Assembly: GCF_032062135.1 (NCBI RefSeq)
Contig: NC_092859.1
Span: 131,525,752 to 131,589,751 of the forward strand
Length of the DNA stretch: 64,000 nucleotides
Source of the DNA: Pyxicephalus adspersus
Lineage: Eukaryota; Chordata; Amphibia; Anura; Pyxicephalidae
Direction of reading: 5' to 3'
Shown: positions 27,103 to 39,196 of the stretch, one piece after another
Numbering within the stretch: the stretch's first letter is position 1
Layout: each line of letters begins with the position of its first letter
The notes under the pieces: model-generated
Database searches by the model: none
Seen by the model: the letters and a program-made list of their open reading frames with translations, nothing else
Told to the model about the DNA's origin: nothing
Translations under genes and position numbers: made by a program

Positions 27103-28515
27103 AAATAAAATAACAACAAAACACACATGGTTAAGTTACACCTCGTTATCATCCTAAACAGAAGAAAGAACTATGAGGAAGAAAAAAAGAAAAAGGAGAG
27201 AAAGAGAAGCGTGTTCGAAGGAACCAGAAAAAGAAAAAAAAAAACATGAATATGAAAAAGAGAAAGAGTCCTAGGAGAAGGCAAATAATAATCCAACCAG
27301 GGTTGCCAGGTGACCAAAATCTTATCATGGGAATCATTAATACCGGCAATAATTTTCTCATTGACCATAGTGCCGTGCATACAATTTTTAACTTCCATAA
27401 AATTTAAAACAGGTGTTTTCCATGCACATGCGATAGTTTGTTTAGTAGTCATAAAAATATGCGAGATGAGAACTGAGCAACATTAGGTAAAGGAACATGG
27501 AATAAAGCATGACGCAGGTCTTTAGGTAAATTAATTCCCAACACTGTGTTATTTATATGATAAACCGTTATCCACAATCTGGAGACTTTAGGACAAAGCC
27601 ACCAAATATGGCCCATAGTACCTTTCACAGCACATTCTCAAAAACAATTTGGTGATAATGAGGGAAATGCGTGTGCTATCCTAGCAGGAGTAAGGTACCA
27701 CTGCATGAGAACTTTATAGGAATTTTCCAAAGCAATAACATTCCTGGAGCTTTTTGGGATAGGCAACCATAAGTTCGAAACGTCATCCTCTGTAAAGACT
27801 ATCAACAGTTCCTTTTCCCACACTGACAGGTAACATAATGGCTTATTAAACCACGTAGTGACAATGGGAACATACAAAAAAGAAATAGCATTCACCGTAA
27901 CTGGATTATCCCTGCACATACACTCAAATTCACACACAGATACAAGGGACTGGACCCTGCCCAATAAAGTACCAGGAAAATGATGAATTTGCAAACAGTA
28001 AAAAAGTTCTTGGTTAGGTAAATCATATTTCTCCTTCAAATAAGAGAAAGTACGTACTCCTGAGATGAAGAGCAAAGACCCCACAGTAATAAGATTATGC
28101 TTAATCCCCCACTCAAAATCCAGTTTGTTAGAAAAACCAGGTAGAAAAAGGGGGCTGTCAAATAATTCCATCAATGGACGGTAGCTACTAATAAGTTTCG
28201 TCTTAATCTTAACAGAATCCCAAATTTGAAGCATATGTAACAAAAACGGATAGTCTTCAGAGGAATAGAAAGAGGGCTCCAAAACAAATTTGCCACAGAG
28301 CACCGGTTGATTCAATTACTACCCACAAAGGGCAGTCGGTAATATAAATTGAAATGAGAGGGCATATTTGAGACGCCTTATAGTAGGAATACAAATGGGG
28401 TACACCAAGGCCTCCTGTTTATTTAGGGTGAAAAAGTACCTGCTTACTGATACGTGGAAGACCAGTTTTCCAGATAAACTGTAGTACCTTGCGTTGAAGA
28501 ACTTGGCAAATCCCA
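27103..28515. repeat. 1.4-kb tandem duplication, left copy
   Basis: 1413 bp, matching 28516-29931 throughout. The only difference I see is an A-run of 11 versus 14 near 27234 and 28647. The duplication lies wholly inside the LINE, so it happened after insertion or is an assembly artefact. Confidence 0.95.
27638..28315 (-). pseudogene. LINE ORF2 C-terminal remnant, left duplicate
   Basis: A 225-codon open stretch of an L1-type ORF2 after the RT domain, containing ENSYKVLMQWYLTPARIAH and ending PNCF. The stop is a TGA exactly where relatives have Arg in C-[WF]-R-x-C, so a CGA to TGA (CpG) change is likely. In the same frame the sequence continues ECAVKGTMGHIWWLCPKVS. Identical in the right duplicate. 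Dead copy. Confidence 0.85.
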
Positions 28516-29931
28516 AAATAAAATAACAACAAAACACACATGGTTAAGTTACACCTCGTTATCATCCTAAACAGAAGAAAGAACTATGAGGAAGAAAAAA
28601 AGAAAAAGGAGAGAAAGAGAAGCGTGTTCGAAGGAACCAGAAAAAGAAAAAAAAAAAAAACATGAATATGAAAAAGAGAAAGAGTCCTAGGAGAAGGCAA
28701 ATAATAATCCAACCAGGGTTGCCAGGTGACCAAAATCTTATCATGGGAATCATTAATACCGGCAATAATTTTCTCATTGACCATAGTGCCGTGCATACAA
28801 TTTTTAACTTCCATAAAATTTAAAACAGGTGTTTTCCATGCACATGCGATAGTTTGTTTAGTAGTCATAAAAATATGCGAGATGAGAACTGAGCAACATT
28901 AGGTAAAGGAACATGGAATAAAGCATGACGCAGGTCTTTAGGTAAATTAATTCCCAACACTGTGTTATTTATATGATAAACCGTTATCCACAATCTGGAG
29001 ACTTTAGGACAAAGCCACCAAATATGGCCCATAGTACCTTTCACAGCACATTCTCAAAAACAATTTGGTGATAATGAGGGAAATGCGTGTGCTATCCTAG
29101 CAGGAGTAAGGTACCACTGCATGAGAACTTTATAGGAATTTTCCAAAGCAATAACATTCCTGGAGCTTTTTGGGATAGGCAACCATAAGTTCGAAACGTC
29201 ATCCTCTGTAAAGACTATCAACAGTTCCTTTTCCCACACTGACAGGTAACATAATGGCTTATTAAACCACGTAGTGACAATGGGAACATACAAAAAAGAA
29301 ATAGCATTCACCGTAACTGGATTATCCCTGCACATACACTCAAATTCACACACAGATACAAGGGACTGGACCCTGCCCAATAAAGTACCAGGAAAATGAT
29401 GAATTTGCAAACAGTAAAAAAGTTCTTGGTTAGGTAAATCATATTTCTCCTTCAAATAAGAGAAAGTACGTACTCCTGAGATGAAGAGCAAAGACCCCAC
29501 AGTAATAAGATTATGCTTAATCCCCCACTCAAAATCCAGTTTGTTAGAAAAACCAGGTAGAAAAAGGGGGCTGTCAAATAATTCCATCAATGGACGGTAG
29601 CTACTAATAAGTTTCGTCTTAATCTTAACAGAATCCCAAATTTGAAGCATATGTAACAAAAACGGATAGTCTTCAGAGGAATAGAAAGAGGGCTCCAAAA
29701 CAAATTTGCCACAGAGCACCGGTTGATTCAATTACTACCCACAAAGGGCAGTCGGTAATATAAATTGAAATGAGAGGGCATATTTGAGACGCCTTATAGT
29801 AGGAATACAAATGGGGTACACCAAGGCCTCCTGTTTATTTAGGGTGAAAAAGTACCTGCTTACTGATACGTGGAAGACCAGTTTTCCAGATAAACTGTAG
29901 TACCTTGCGTTGAAGAACTTGGCAAATCCCA
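28516..29931. repeat. 1.4-kb tandem duplication, right copy
   Basis: 1416 bp. It begins aaataaaataacaac after ggcaaatccca and ends at the second ggcaaatccca, after which the older LINE sequence (taagggaaaggtatc) continues. At most about one base of microhomology is visible at the join. Confidence 0.95.
29054..29731 (-). pseudogene. LINE ORF2 C-terminal remnant, right duplicate
   Basis: Same protein and same TGA interruption as the left copy. Upstream, in other frames, are VLQRKVLQFIWKTGLPRIS and GGLGVPHLYSYYKASQ with an intervening TAA, so the reading frame was already broken before duplication. Confidence 0.85.
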
Positions 29932-30105
29932 TAAGGGAAAGGTATCGGGGGAACCCGCATAAGATACATAAGTTTAGGAAGAAAAGTCATGTATGTGTCC
30001 GAAGAGTTCTCACTTAATTTTCTATATGCTTGTTTCTAGTCAGAGGCTCAACATTTTGAAACCAGAAAAGCTAGGTAAATAGCATTTCAAGTCAGCAATG
30101 ACAGC

Positions 30106-30242
30106 ATGTATACCTGGGATGGGCAAACTTGTTGGCTCAGGGGACGCAATGATTTTTTTTTGACAGATGGGCATCAGATGGATGGAGAGTATTTGTATGA
30201 AAAAAACAAACGGGCCGTAGTTTGTCCATACCTGATGTATAC
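30106..30242 (+). mobile_element. 121-bp hAT MITE with 8-bp target duplication
   Basis: The element 30114-30234 is flanked by perfect 8-bp direct repeats ATGTATAC (30106-30113 and 30235-30242), the hAT target-site size. Ends are imperfect inverted repeats: ctgggatgggcaaact versus caggtatggacaaact (reverse of the right end). Inner ggctcagggg / gggcc resembles common hAT termini. Confidence 0.85.
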
Positions 30243-30792
30243 TGTATTTCTGCTTCTGCAATCAAATCTATGAGAAGAATCAACAATTCAGTATATGATG
30301 CAATTCTAGTTTTATTAGCAACCACAATGCCAAGATACATCAACATAAAAGTAACAGTATAAATAAGGCAAAACATAACACGGTGTGTATTTACAATAGC
30401 AATATTAAGGTAATCCTTAAAATAAATGACATGGAAAAAGGGAAAACCTGTCTAGATCAACTTGTAAGACTTCTAAGAAACTGCTGCAGAAAACATTCTG
30501 ACATTGGATATCTTTAATATGGCAGGAAGTATGAAAGAATAGGAAGAAGAATACAAGGTAGGCAAAGTAGGCAAAAGAAAAAGGGAAGGAAAAAAAGGGG
30601 ATGGTCTATTTTAGGCCCTAGGGTACTTAGCTTTATGAGAAACTGGACTGACAATGCCAGATAGTCTGCGATGAGCTGAATTGGATTCAGTAGAACCAAG
30701 TATATCCAAAACTTTCCGTTCTGTGGTCTCTAGAGGCTATCAGATCCTCCATATGCATAATGACATTCACTTTGGCAAACCAATTATATATA

Positions 30793-30998
30793 GGGCCTGA
30801 TTTATTAAAACTCACGAAGGCTGGAGAAGATACCATTTCATCAGTGAAGCTAAGTGATCCAGCAAACCTGGAATGGATATAGTCCAGGAATCCAAACATT
30901 TGCTAACAGATAGCAAATACCTTTTAATAAATCCATTCCAGCTTCACTGATGAAAGTGCATCTTCTCCAGCCTTGGTGAGCTTTAATAAATCAGGCCC
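30793..30998. mobile_element. Foldback MITE, family A, copy 1
   Basis: Inverted ends gggcctgatttattaaa / tttaataaatcaggccc with arms of about 85 bp (ggctggagaaga, catcagtgaagct, gatccagcaaacctgg) around a centre with catttgctaacagatagcaaat. Target duplication not resolved. Further copies at 51.0, 53.9 (half), 54.1, 54.8 and 57.2 kb. Confidence 0.88.
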
Positions 30999-31759
30999 AT
31001 AGTTGGAGGGAATGATTGTTTCTACATAGAAGGAATACATGCCACAGCTGAATTAAATAAATGATACTGGTTTTATTCTCTGCACAAGATATGTAAGGGA
31101 ACAAGTTCTTCTCTATTTCATAAAGATCTATCCACATGAAAGCAATTCTATTTAAACATCCAAAAAATATGAAAAAAAAATTAAAATATCTGTAAGACAT
31201 TTCTTGGTATTTGTTACTTTTATATGCTTTGTAACCGAAGTAAAGCAAGCACTTCCCATGCTGTTCAGTAAAGTTCATATTAAGATTACACTCGCATTTC
31301 TGAATTAAAGATGAGCAATATGCACTCTGTAGTCATTAGGAGCCAGTTGATAAGGAAGAGAGTACTTCTGAACTAGCTAGCTGAATGATACAATGATTCC
31401 AATGGAGATAAAGGTCTAGTGAATAAATGGGGTGAAGAAATAAAAAAATGCTTTAATTAAAAGATTCTACGGAGACCTAAATTAGGAAGGTCTCAATCTA
31501 TTGATTGTCTCAATAAGTTGGTTGACATCAAACCACTTCAATGAGCTTAAGAAGTGTTGTGCAAGAAACGTGTACTGATTTATCCAAGAGTAGAAAGGAG
31601 GATCAAATAGACCACACGGAAAAGAAGGGTGATCAGAAATAGGTAACACTGAGGATAGGTGTGTCTATGTGCTCTAAATTATGGAAATGTTTAGGAGCTA
31701 TAAAAATATAGAATCTCCCACAGTACAAACTTAAATAATTGCCACCTGCCACATGCCGG

Positions 31760-31799
<40 letters not shown>

Positions 31800-32358
31800 A
31801 AAGCAAAAAGGAACAAAAGGGGCTTTTTCCCCATTGTCTTCAATACATTTTCAATAAGGCAAAAAAGTTATTCAGATAAAACACATTATTTTTAATACAA
31901 ATATTAAAAACACAAATATCTAAAAGGAAATATCAAAATGATTCAGATATGGAAAACCATCCACTTTTTCAGGAGGAGTTAATACTAGAAATTAAAAAAT
32001 ACATTTCAAGTTTTATAATCAGTTTTTTATTTAAACAACCATAAATAAATCTATAGTGCAATTTAAAAATATATATCTTACATTTACATATTAGAGGACT
32101 CCCCTCATATATTTGGGTAGAGAGACAAGCAGAGGAAGACACAGGAGGAAACAGGTCTCACCAACCAAACTTATGGAGTTTGTATCAAAGATTGGATTTT
32201 CTTGTATTTATATCTGTGTGGAAAAAGGGGAGGGTTTTTTCACTTCACACATATATGATATATAATTATACCATTCATTCCTTTAGTGCTACAAATATTT
32301 GTGAGTGAAAACAAACCTCATATACTAGTGTCTAAGTTAAAAGTCAACCAAACTTATT
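30999..32358. other. No gene seen; (AT)n at 31761-31797
   Basis: Unclassified AT-rich DNA with one long AT dinucleotide tract. The 95-codon minus ORF at 30991-31278 has no domain and overlaps the MITE edge. Confidence 0.4.
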
Positions 32359-32567
32359 CCAATTACCAGTCTATAAAAAAAAATACCTTTATCACCAAAA
32401 TGTCACCCAAATATCACCATCTTATTTTATTATTATATATTTTTGACTTAAGTAGATTGGGTTAATTTGGAAAATGTTAGGGTAGTTATTACATATCACT
32501 CTATGGTTGTCAATAAGATGGTGATATTTGGGTGATAAATGTAATATTATAATAGACTGGTAATTGG
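32359..32567. mobile_element. Foldback element with ~70-bp inverted ends
   Basis: The left end ccaattaccagtctata, tttatcacc, cacccaaatatcaccatctt is mirrored by aagatggtgatatttgggtg, gataaa and tatagactggtaattgg-like sequence on the right. Total about 209 bp. No internal coding. A MITE of uncertain superfamily. Confidence 0.8.
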
Positions 32568-33122
32568 AAAAAATTGTCTTGCTTTTCCTCTATGTCTTCG
32601 GTGACCCCTGTGTCTATTTATTGCTTTCTGGTACTAGACCCATGGCTTGTTTCTGTCCTTGCCTGACTGCTACCCCAACCCGGGCCAATATTGACTATTC
32701 TTATGCCTGCTGATTTGGTAATGATATTGTTCTGCCCACCCTGGTTTTAAAGATAGGTATTAAAAGGACCATAACCTGGTAAAACATCCTCAACTCTAGA
32801 GGCTCTGAAGAAGACCAAGCAGCTACTTAGACTTTGTGCCTTTGCCTTTCTTAGGGCTCGCACCACCTCTGAGCAAATCATAGCTTCCCCTTGTGGTTTA
32901 GTCTCTTCAAGAGTGACACCTAAATTCTCCCTGTGACCAACATCTCTGCACTGACAGAGTAAACAAGCCTTCTCTTTTTCTCCGAAATTTGTCTAGGTAC
33001 AGAGCCAGAGCAGGGGCAAAAAAATTGGGACATGTGAGCTTTCCATGTTTCTGCAAATGCCAACACGCACTTTAAATGAGATATGTGGAGTAAACCTTTA
33101 GGATCCAATCACAATTGGCCAG

Positions 33123-33430
33123 TTGCAATTTCTTAAGTCCAACATATGGCAGGGTCTAGATCTATTTTATGCTGTTAATTTTGGAAAACTGCTTTCTGCC
33201 CCCTTCCCCATCCATCTTGTTTTTTTAACTAACTATTGCATGGTATTTGGCAAGACCAACAACATGGGTCTTTCCAAACCCAACACAGACCACATGTCTT
33301 GGACCAGTTACAGGCCCATCCCTCTGCTCAATATAGATGTGAAATTGCTGGCATTGATTCTTGCTGAGAAACCTAATACAAGGATTTCTTCCTAGACTGG
33401 GAAAAAACAAGTGGTATTCATGTCACAGAG
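33123..33430 (+). mobile_element. L1/Tx1-type reverse-transcriptase fragment (degenerate)
   Basis: A plus-strand reading contains LSKPNTDHMSWTSYRPIPLL and then NIDVKLLALILAEKPN, matching the SYRPISLLN-D-KI-A--LA core of L1/Tx1 reverse transcriptases. A stop and frameshift follow. Only about 100 residues are present. Not functional. Confidence 0.75.
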
Positions 33431-33499
33431 GCAGGCGGGGGACAATTTATTTAAATATTTATATTAAAAATAATTTATTCAAATATTTAAACCTGTCCA

Positions 33500-33760
33500 C
33501 CAGTGGTTCCCAACCTTTTCCACCTCGCAGACCACTGGATCTACAGAATAAAGAGTCCTGTTTCACTCAAAGGGGACAAAACTTCCCCGAGTGACATCAT
33601 AATGCCAGAACCTGCTCACTTTCCAGCTACAGAGGTTGGAACTCGAGTCGCACGACTTGGATTCGAGTCCGACTTAATTCACCTAATAAACGACTTGCAA
33701 CTCGACCTGGGGTTTTTTTCCAGTGACTTGCAACTCGACTTGCAATGAGTCTTTTGTAAC
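33500..33760 (+). repeat. hAT-like end plus gactcgagt-type repeat
   Basis: 33500-33540 has agtggttcccaaccttttcc, a usual hAT-type terminus. 33650-33750 is made of variants of gacttg/gactcgagt (ggattcgagtccgactta, gacttgcaactcgac twice). The two may be parts of one element or two nested ones. Confidence 0.5.
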
Positions 33761-36700
33761 ACCGCCTTTCTCCTCGCCTTCCTTGCATTTTAAGTCTACG
33801 GCTTTCTCCTCTGACAGCCCCACTGGCTTCGTCCCCATACCCTTCAGCTGTCCGCGGAGAAAACTGAACTTAGTGGACTTAGAATGCAGAGAATATTATT
33901 TAGGTCACACTGCACTGGGAATAGATAAAGTTGGCTTTCTTTTTCTAATTCTCTGTTCTGTTTTATTGGTACAAAGGTAAAGTACCATTGTTTTTATAAA
34001 AGTTGCAATGGGATACGTAACCTGTATTACCAATAATGAGCATGAGTTTTCTGGTTGCTTCAGACAACATTACTCTCTTTACCCGGAATGTATAAACAAA
34101 TCCCATTATTACACATTTGTATTGATACACATTTTACAGATGACACCCCCCCCCTTCTCAATATGTACTCTGCTCCATATAGTTTGGAACATTTTCACAG
34201 TTGGTCTCAAACATTGAATGTGAATCATTAGTCTGATTGCAGCCATATTAGGTCTGGACAAATTCTTTGCATTGGTGACAGGTTCACTTAAACAATCCTG
34301 CCAGTGCCAGAGTCTGTACTGAATCTCGATTGTCATATGTATTTCTTTTGCCTACCATACTGCATTGTAGGCAGTATACAGCTGCTTGAAGAAACAGGCT
34401 TGCCAGGGTGAGCATACCGTTACTCCCTTTGTACAGCTGTTCTTGGTCCAGCTGTCCTGAAGTCAAACTGAATATTCAAGCCAAATTAGGTCATGGATTT
34501 ACACAGAATAGAGTGATTAGCACATTTCAGACAGACAACGAACAGCCTTTGGGAAACCCTCGATATTAGTTTACAGTGGGAAGGAGAAGTTATGCAGTTC
34601 ATGATTAAAGTTCAAGTACAATTTCTTATTCTGGAGATTTCTGCAATGGGTAATAATTCATCATTACAATTATTATGCTGCAGCGCTGAACTCTATTTCA
34701 TAGTTATAATACATATTTTTACATGTTAACAATAATAGAAATTTTTTAAATGTATTATATGGGGTGATGTTTGCTTTCCTGTGCATCTCCGGTATGGATG
34801 ATGAGGAGCCTGGAGCCACTTACATGGTATTGACATTTAGAGATAAGGCATTAAAAGCTCATTCTGCTGGTTGGTCGTCAAATTTGGATTCATATCACTT
34901 TACAAGTAAAATGCCACCCAACAAATCCAATAATGAACTTTGAAGTTTTGCAAAAATTGGAAAATGTGCCTTCACTCGTGGAAATTGTGGCAGGATACAA
35001 TTCAGTGGCTAGGTAAAAGGCAGCTACAGCTATCGTGGTCCAGCTGGTGGTGGAAAATATTAAATATGTAATAAGGTCTCTTCCTTTCTCATTAGCCAGC
35101 CATGGTGTTGATTGGTGATGACTTAATAAAGATTGCTCTGCCTATTCTTTGGCATCAGGGACTGAACCTATAAAAACTTTTCTAGGCCTGATTATTTTGA
35201 TGGATCTCAATTTTATCACACTCATGGTGAACAGTCTGGTGCACTTTTCATATACCATACAATCCACCACACAATCTAATGTCTGAAAAAAGATGATGAA
35301 TGGTGAGCAGAAGGCATCCATATTAAAAACTGGGTCACAAAGACACAGAAATCCACTATCATCACCTATTATCATCCAGGAGAGTGCAGAAGACAAGCTG
35401 TGATAACAGTTTTAGGAAGGACAGAGATAACAGGTTAAATATGCAAGGTTTCTATTTATATTCATGGTTATGTTTAAAGAGCAAATGTGTCTTAAAAGTG
35501 CAATTACAATTACATGTGAGGCATTAGCATCAAACTCACATACTGCAGGGAGCTTTTTCAGGCTTTATGTCAACTTCAGCATATTCACAAAAAAAATCGG
35601 GTAATCTCCAGGGTTTTTCTTAGCAGTGGATCAAAGTCATCACAGCATGACTGAAAAAACACAAATTTAGCCTTCTGGCTTTCTCTTTGTTGGTCCCACG
35701 GACTTCAGCTGTGGGAGACCTCCTTGTCTCTTCCACAAAACAGTCTGCTCACAGCCTTCCCACCAGAGCCACCTGGTCCCAGGCTTCAAAGATTTGCTTC
35801 TTTTTATCCTCAGCCAGGTGCTTTCAGGCTATCCATAATTTCTGGCCTGGAAGAGGGATGGAATGCCTGGCCCACCTATTCCTTCCAGGACACTGGATAC
35901 CAGTTAAAGAGCTGCAATTATACAGCAATACAATTGCTTATGGCAACATCCAGGCCTTTAAATACCTTTCCAAGGTGAAGTTGAGGTACAAGATGCCAAA
36001 CACCTTCTAAATTGGGCATCCCATGTTTAATCGTAGTACTATACTATACCATACTATATTTATATCTGGTGCGATTGGTAGCCCACATGTTGAAGAAAGT
36101 GGTGTTTAATGAGTAGGGTGCCCTGAGGAACGTAAACGTAGGGGATACTCCAGTCCCCATTCTGTTTTGGGCACCATCACTTTCTTCCTTGTTCTCTTTT
36201 AAATTTTGATCTTCGCCAATCTTCATTGGCCAGATGTAACTCCCATGCATGTGCAGCTCAGAAATGTTGACAGATAGGATGGCAATCCGGCAGGTAAGTA
36301 TATTTATAGTAGAAGGGACATTGCCTGTCCCTTTCTGCAATAAAGCCATGGCTGAAGCCAATTTTATAATGTGGAACTTAGTTATACATCTGCTTGCTTT
36401 TCCTGTGTGTGATGCCATTAAAAAACTATTTATCATCCTTCCCAAATGCTGTCATCATCCTTTTATCTCAATGAGGTGCTATTCCCATCATGACTGCTGG
36501 ATGCATCATCATCCTTTAAACTACTAGATGATGCTGAGTAATATGGACACCTTGCTTAAATGTAGAAGAGAACGGGATAATGTTTAATTCCTGCCAAGGC
36601 TGGCTGCATTCCTGCTCCAAGGTAGTAAGTTACTGACCCAGAACTTAGCAACTTTAGTCAGCACTGGCAGCTACTATATTTCTGTCACGAGAGTTTACTT

Positions 36701-38976
36701 TAATCAGTAATTCAAACAAAAAACACACAGAATACATAGAGCTACTTAGAAACTGTATATTTATAGAAAATATTTTGTATATAAAGAGCTTGAATAAATT
36801 ATGGAACATTATGTACATATGTAAACCTTCTTACATTACAAAAGAGCGCAAACTCTTTGGTATGACATCATGCGCACAGACAAATTTTTTTAAATGTCTC
36901 TATTGCACAAAACAAAAGCCATATAATGTATAGAAATCTACACTAATCTATACAAGTACCTAAAATAATAAAGATTGACAATTCTAAATATATATTTACT
37001 GTATACATATAATTATACCTCATATTTAGCATTTTTGCTCCTGTAAATACAAAACACAGCATACTTTATCAGGGTTGTGTTTTTCAAACATTATAACAGA
37101 ATAAAGACAAAAGCAAACAAGTCCAAGACAGTACAAACTGTTTAACGTAATAAAGCTTATTTGTTTCCCAGCAGTAATAAGGATTTTTCAGATGTTGTCT
37201 AGCAACCAAACATTGCAAGCAATAAAAAGATGTGGTTTGACGTAGCACAACATAGGAATAATCAGTTACTTTGTTTTAAATGAACTGGACCATTCAGGGT
37301 GAGCTCTTGCCCCCCAATCAAACCACCGTCCTGCACACGAACGAGCAGGGAAGCCCCATTCGTATCTAGGAGACATCCGTATATCGGGAACTACCTGTAT
37401 TCAAAACATTTTTAAGATGGAATAGAGAAGAGTTAATTCCCCATCAAGTTTTGTTTTAAGGGGGGGCTTTTTACAAGAGATAATTGAGATAATCCAATCC
37501 TTCATAGCTGTTAATGCCACAGATGGCCTCCAAAACATTTCTGCAATAACCTCCCCCCACTGTGCCAGTGACAAAAGTTATTCAGCCAGGCAAATTAAGA
37601 GGGTTTATCCCCCCAGGAGGGACACAGACAGCAATACAAATCTGAGAGAAGTTTTAAACCAGAAGAGTGGACTTACACTTTAGGATCTTCTCTATACTCC
37701 ATGTCAGTTCTGCGATAGCCAACGTTCAAACAAACTGCCTGAATCTATTTTTCAAAATCTATAGCTTAACATTTTGTAAACCTTGAAATCAACATTCCCA
37801 CCTTTTATCCTGCACTTTAAACATAAAGAAACGACCAGATGTTTCATATGAAAACGATAAAATCAAGAAAAAGATTTTATTTTCCTAAGTGACTGCAATC
37901 TGGCTGCTTCACAAAAATTCAGGTAATTGTAAACATTATGTCAAAACCATGATATGCAACAATAGATCAGTGAAATCAAACAAAGGGTCAAAGTAAATAA
38001 CAGACAAAATGTCTACACACAAACTACAAGAAAGAATCAAACAGGTGGAAATAATATTGAACTAGGCAATGCATTTTGTGCTTTTTTTTTTTTTTTTATA
38101 TAATGGCATTAGTCATTTGTAAAGAGCGTTTGCCTAAAGAATTCATAGTAAAGCAGCATTAGTCTCGTTTGAATATAAAATAAAAAAGATATACTCACAC
38201 AGTCTAAGTAATTCTATCTATTATACAAGTGATTTACATTAGGACAATCTCATTTTATGACTTAATATTCTCAAGTTTATATAATGAAGAATGATGCAAC
38301 CATTTAGTTATACATCATTTAATGGATTTGGTATTTTTTTCCTATTTTGGTCTCTTCTCGAACCAATAAACTCAGTCAGTGGCTGCCAAGTATTCTATTT
38401 CTGTATGGACCAAAGTGGCTACTCCAGATTGTTCTCTGTCTGTAAGTCTACCTCTACAGATGCTGCACGCCAACATAAAAATGAACCACCCATGTAGATA
38501 GAGTTCTTAAAACTGGTGAAAGAAATGCTTTATCCCTAACTGGATAATGAATTGCAGACTTCAGGGGGATCCGTTTTAATGTATGAGGTGCTATCAATAA
38601 CAAATGATGACTGCACTCAAGTTAAAAAACAGACAGCACGTTGCTGAAATGGAAGATCAACCTTACAAAGAAACAAAGTTAATTTTTGTTCTGAAGCCAA
38701 GTCTATGTTTTTTTTCTTTATTTTAGTGATGGATTTAACTATAAAATATTTTTACTCTAAACTACTTAAAAAAAAAGACATTTAGGTAAACATATAAACT
38801 AATGTTTTGACTTTCTTTTTGGTAGAATCACCAGTGATGCCACCAATCCATGTCACAGTGGGACAATTTTCTGCATCTGCCAGGACCACTGAATAAAAAG
38901 GTAACAAAAGTGCCTGACCAGATAGCACCCTTGCTTTGAACTGCTGAACCCCTGGGCACAATTCCGCCTAGGCACA
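33761..38976. other. No gene confidently seen
   Basis: Mostly AT-rich. Repeat-like GC-richer parts occur at 36180-36330 (ggcaggtaagtatatttata, gggacattgcctgtcccttt) and 37310-37410. One exon-like stretch on the minus strand near 37680-37735 is treated under findings. I looked for the missing ATP8B4 C-terminal exons here and did not find them. Confidence 0.4.
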
Positions 38977-39056
38977 TTAATATTATTCATAATAAACAGA
39001 ATTTATATAGCGCCAACATATTACACAGCGCTGAACATTAAATAGGGGTTGCAAAT

Positions 39057-39112
<56 letters not shown>

Positions 39113-39196
39113 CAATGAAACAGGAGGAGAGGACCCTGCTCAGAAGAGCTTACAATCTAGTAGGAGGGGAGAGTAGCACACAATAGGAGGGGATTA
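38977..39196 (-). repeat. L2-type 3' tail carrying a (GATA)14 microsatellite
   Basis: tatatagcgccaacatatta, cacagcgctgaacatt, aaataggggttgcaaatga, then (GATA)14 at 39057-39112, then caggaggagaggaccctgct and aagagcttacaatctag. Other copies have only acagacagataca at the microsatellite position. Confidence 0.9.

Larger units (their letters stand above)
26904..30003 (-). mobile_element. L1/Tx1-type LINE, 5'-truncated, with internal tandem duplication
   Basis: Flanked by a near-perfect 20-bp direct repeat, gagttcccacctaattttct (26884-26903) and gagttctcacttaattttct (30004-30023), two mismatches, the expected target-site duplication. Reading leftward it encodes L1-type ORF2 C-terminal sequence: LPKLMYLMRVPPIPFP, FIWKTGLPRIS, GGLGVPHLYSYYKA, WYLTPARIAH and a C..C....H....C knuckle (HIWWLCP). 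The 3' end has attcaataaacc without a long poly(A). Several frameshifts and stops make it inactive. It contains a 1.4-kb segment twice; without it the insertion would be about 1.7 kb. Confidence 0.88.

Noticed and set aside
35142..35396. 84-codon minus ORF and the 34.8-kb plus frame starting MDDEEPG
   Set aside because: Neither has recognisable homology or exon borders, and neither fits the expected ATP8B4 C-terminal exons.
36044..36527. ORFs of 133 (minus) and 92 (plus) codons
   Set aside because: They overlap on opposite strands and fall in repeat-like sequence (ggcaggtaagtatatttata); no domain.
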